A DNA stretch of 7,354 nucleotides from Methanomassiliicoccaceae archaeon UBA537 (lineage in GTDB: Archaea; Thermoplasmatota; Thermoplasmata; Methanomassiliicoccales; Methanomethylophilaceae). This document shows positions 6,028 through 7,354 of the stretch, in pieces. A program made the position numbers and the translations under genes. Under the pieces are notes generated by a model. That model saw nothing but the letters and a program-made list of their open reading frames with translations. It was not told the DNA's origin and searched no databases. Every line of letters starts with the position of its first letter. Within the stretch, counting starts at the first letter, position 1. The stretch lies in NCBI GenBank assembly GCA_002504495.1, contig DATC01000139.1, forward strand, positions 1 through 7,354. Reading direction: 5' to 3'.

Positions 6028-6977
6028 TATCTGGTCCCGTATCCGGAAACCTTCACCCATTCATCGTAGGGAAGCGAACACCATAGGCGGGCCGCCTCGC
6101 CTCTGGCGAGGCAGCCGTTGTTCCTGGGAGGGGTGTTGACCTTGAAGCTGGTGACGAAGCGGATCTTCTTCTCCGAGCACAGATAGATCCAGTTCTCGTC
6201 GCTGGAGTAAGCTCCGTCGGCATATACGACCTCGATCTTGTGGCATCCCTCCAGCGCCTTCTCTACAAGGCATTTGAGCATCGGTGCATCACCGACGGAT
6301 TCGTCGGTGATGGCGTATGCCAGGAACTCGCCCGTATCTACATCGGAAAGAACATGGAGGTGGAGCCATCCTCTGTCCTTGACCTCTGTCTTCCACTTCT
6401 TCCCTCTCCAACGGTTCATGGACGACAGGGCCAGACCGGACGAGTCGATCCCCGTCCTCCTGCACCTATCCTGCACATTGGAGCTGACTCCGATCGTATG
6501 GATATGCGTCCCATAGCGCTCAGAGAGCTCCTTGTCCGGTTCCGCGATGTACTCCGCAGTGAGGATATTCGCCCGTTCCAGAAGCCTGGTCGGCGAAGGT
6601 GCTTTGATGCCCAGACACTTCAATATGCTCTGAAAGAGTCCAGCGACGGTATCGAACTTGCCATCGACAGCCGTCAGGACCGTCATCATCCAGATGATCA
6701 GGGCGTCGGAGTACTCGTATGGACGGCCCACCTTGCCCTCGTTCATCTCCTTCAGGTTTTTCTCGAACACAGGCTTCCATATGCGGAGGTTGCCGATGCG
6801 ACGGGTGAGCTCGAGCATCGTGTTGTTGTTCGCCTTCATCTCGTTTGCAGTCGGTTTTCGAGGCTCCTTCTTCGGAGTTTTCGGCTTTTCGGCAAACGTC
6901 CCTGCGATCTTGGCGTCGTAGGGGGTCATCCTCTTCGCAGTGTTTAAGTTCCTCTGGGCATTATTGCGTTTTGCCAT
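6027..6977 (-). CDS. IS5-family DDE transposase, interrupted by in-frame UAG
   Basis: From ATG 6977 the frame reads 316 residues to UAG (6029-6027) and would reach 374 codons if it continued to TGA at 5853. The first 45 residues are Lys/Arg-rich. The region at 83-120 (VGRPYEYSDALIIWMMTVLTAV) is the usual IS5 N-terminal helical segment. The DDE_1 core gives D178 in GIDSSGLAL, D254 in VVYADGAYSS and E320 in KCECGFSDFKR beyond the UAG. Family members read GYGxRW at this point, so UAG replaces the Trp codon (TGG to TAG). Without readthrough the protein lacks the third catalytic residue and should be inactive. If the host inserts pyrrolysine at UAG, a full-length enzyme could be made. GTGATC just before the start and GGAGG some 20 bases upstream are possible ribosome binding sites. 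Confidence 0.85.
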   Translation of the reverse strand: MAKRNNAQRNLNTAKRMTPYDAKIAGTFAEKPKTPKKEPRKPTANEMKANNNTMLELTRRIGNLRIWKPVFEKNLKEMNEGKVGRPYEYSDALIIWMMTVLTAVDGKFDTVAGLFQSILKCLGIKAPSPTRLLERANILTAEYIAEPDKELSERYGTHIHTIGVSSNVQDRCRRTGIDSSGLALSSMNRWRGKKWKTEVKDRGWLHLHVLSDVDTGEFLAYAITDESVGDAPMLKCLVEKALEGCHKIEVVYADGAYSSDENWIYLCSEKKIRFVTSFKVNTPPRNNGCLARGEAARLWCSLPYDEWVKVSGYGTR

Positions 6978-7266
6978 CTGATCACGTTTCCGGGTGGCCT
7001 CCCCCTTTGTTTTGAAGTCGCGGGGGGGGAGTATCCTATGTTCGCAGTCGCATTGATACGACCAGTATGATTGATTCGATTCAATATTATTTCAAATTTT
7101 CGATTACTTGAAATATTAAAATCAATTCTATATTTAAAATTTTGTGAAATAGTGGTATAAGGTCTAAATACCATGTATAGTTGTACTAAACACCGTTAAT
7201 TCATTGGTTGAGAACGTCCGAGCCTTCATCTTCCGATGGTCGCACCTATGGCTGCATCGTCAGAAT
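6978..7266. other. Non-coding AT-rich leader region of the insertion sequence
   Basis: No convincing gene is seen in this 289-base stretch. A run of eight G lies at 7022-7029. An 8-bp inverted repeat TATTTCAA (7088-7095) / TTGAAATA (7108-7115) with a 12-base spacer could be an operator. The part from about 7080 to 7170 is very AT-rich. It contains, on the - strand, TTTTAAATATA near 7128-7138, a fair archaeal TATA box for the transposase. That would give a leader of about 125 bases before the ATG. Confidence 0.5.
7127..7138 (-). promoter_or_regulatory. TATA-like box for the transposase gene
   Basis: On the - strand the sequence reads TTTTAAATATAG, close to the archaeal TATA consensus, in an AT-rich island. 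Transcription would start near 7103. Other AT-rich strings nearby could serve instead. Confidence 0.35.
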
Positions 7267-7283
7267 AATTGTCGAACTCTGTA
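7267..7283 (-). repeat. Right terminal inverted repeat of the insertion sequence
   Basis: Read on the - strand this is TACAGAGTTCGACAATT, the partner of 5797-5813. The direct repeat CGATGCGGT follows it immediately at 7284. Confidence 0.85.
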
Positions 7284-7354
7284 CGATGCGGTTTCTAGTT
7301 ATTGTACGTTGCCGATACGGGGTTTATAGTTACTTTCTAGTTACTTTCTAGTTA
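7284..7354. repeat. 11-bp repeat cluster TTT(A/C)TAGTTA(C/T), continuing past the window edge
   Basis: Copies are TTTCTAGTTAT (7292-7302), TTTATAGTTAC (7323-7333), TTTCTAGTTAC (7334-7344) and TTTCTAGTTA (7345-7354, cut by the window end). The last three are head to tail. A matching copy lies at 5776-5786 on the other side of the insertion sequence. CGATGCGG (7284) and CGATACGG (7313) recur between copies, so a longer degenerate unit may exist. The first nine bases here are the right target duplication. Every copy contains TAG and TTA, giving stop codons on both strands. No function can be read from the sequence. Confidence 0.7.

Larger units (their letters stand above)
5797..7283 (-). mobile_element. 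Complete IS5-type insertion sequence (1487 bp)
   Basis: The ends are TACAGAGTTCGATAATT (5797-5813) and the inverse of TACAGAGTTCGACAATT (7267-7283), matching at 16 of 17 positions. Both ends are flanked by the direct repeat CGATGCGGT (5788-5796 and 7284-7292). A 9-bp duplication is typical of the IS903 subgroup of IS5 and close to the 8 bp of ISH1 elements. One transposase gene occupies 5853-6977 on the - strand. It leaves 56 bases at its 3' side and an unusually long AT-rich 306 bases at its 5' side. The exact duplication suggests fairly recent insertion. The transposase carries an internal UAG. Confidence 0.88.

Noticed and set aside
6094..6112. Perfect 8-bp hairpin GCCTCGCC-TCT-GGCGAGGC
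   Set aside because: It lies inside the transposase coding region with no T-run after it and encodes normal residues (CLARGEA), so it is not called as a terminator.
6240..6947. 235-codon + frame opposite the transposase
   Set aside because: Antisense shadow of a gene with clear DDE motifs.
6944..7174. 76-codon - strand frame upstream of and overlapping the transposase start
   Set aside because: No domain and no ribosome binding site, and it crosses the AT-rich leader and the homopolymer run; probably chance.
7284..7354. CRISPR array
   Set aside because: The repeats are only 11 bp and head to tail, without regular spacers.

Overview
The window looks archaeal. Genes are tightly packed and use AGG, ATA and GGA codons heavily, candidate promoters are TATA-box-like, and no bacterial -35/-10 pairs were noticed. 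The style (GC-rich Thermoplasmatota-like codon use, IS5-type element) suggests a Methanomassiliicoccales-type methanogen. That placement is an inference from codon style only; no rRNA or other marker gene is present.

Positions 2-4184 hold a three-gene cassette on the + strand. The first gene (cut off by the window edge) ends in a TerB-C domain, the second is a BrxC/BrxD-type P-loop ATPase, and the third is a DEVH superfamily 2 helicase. The genes overlap or nearly touch at CTGA and ATGA junctions. TerB protein + ATPase + DEAD/DEAH helicase is the composition of the Shango anti-phage system (SngA, SngB, SngC), so I read this as an archaeal Shango operon. ATPase and helicase are also relatives of BREX BrxD and BrxHI, but no other BREX gene is visible.

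Positions 4185-5775: the helicase frame does not stop where the helicase fold should end. It runs on through about 210 bases that look non-coding and contain three perfect palindromes and a TATA-like box. It then enters a second gene for an AlbA_2 (Schlafen-type) / HATPase_c_4 / winged-helix protein. That gene is frameshifted near 5451, so its C-terminal winged helix lies in another frame (5470-5775). The result is either an accidental fusion after stop-codon loss, or a fused defence protein with a damaged tail. Base and codon use shifts at the join.

Positions 5788-7292: a complete IS5-type insertion sequence (5797-7283) with 17-bp terminal inverted repeats (16/17 matching) and a 9-bp target duplication CGATGCGGT. 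Its single transposase gene, on the - strand, is interrupted by an in-frame UAG. The UAG stands where the family usually has Trp and three codons before the catalytic Glu. In a pyrrolysine-using archaeon this could be read through; otherwise the element is dead.

The element landed in a field of 11-bp repeats, TTT(A/C)TAGTTA(C/T), directly behind the AlbA_2 gene. At least three head-to-tail copies run into the right edge of the window. Overall this is a defence-island fragment: an intact-looking core system, a decaying or fused accessory gene, and a mobile element.
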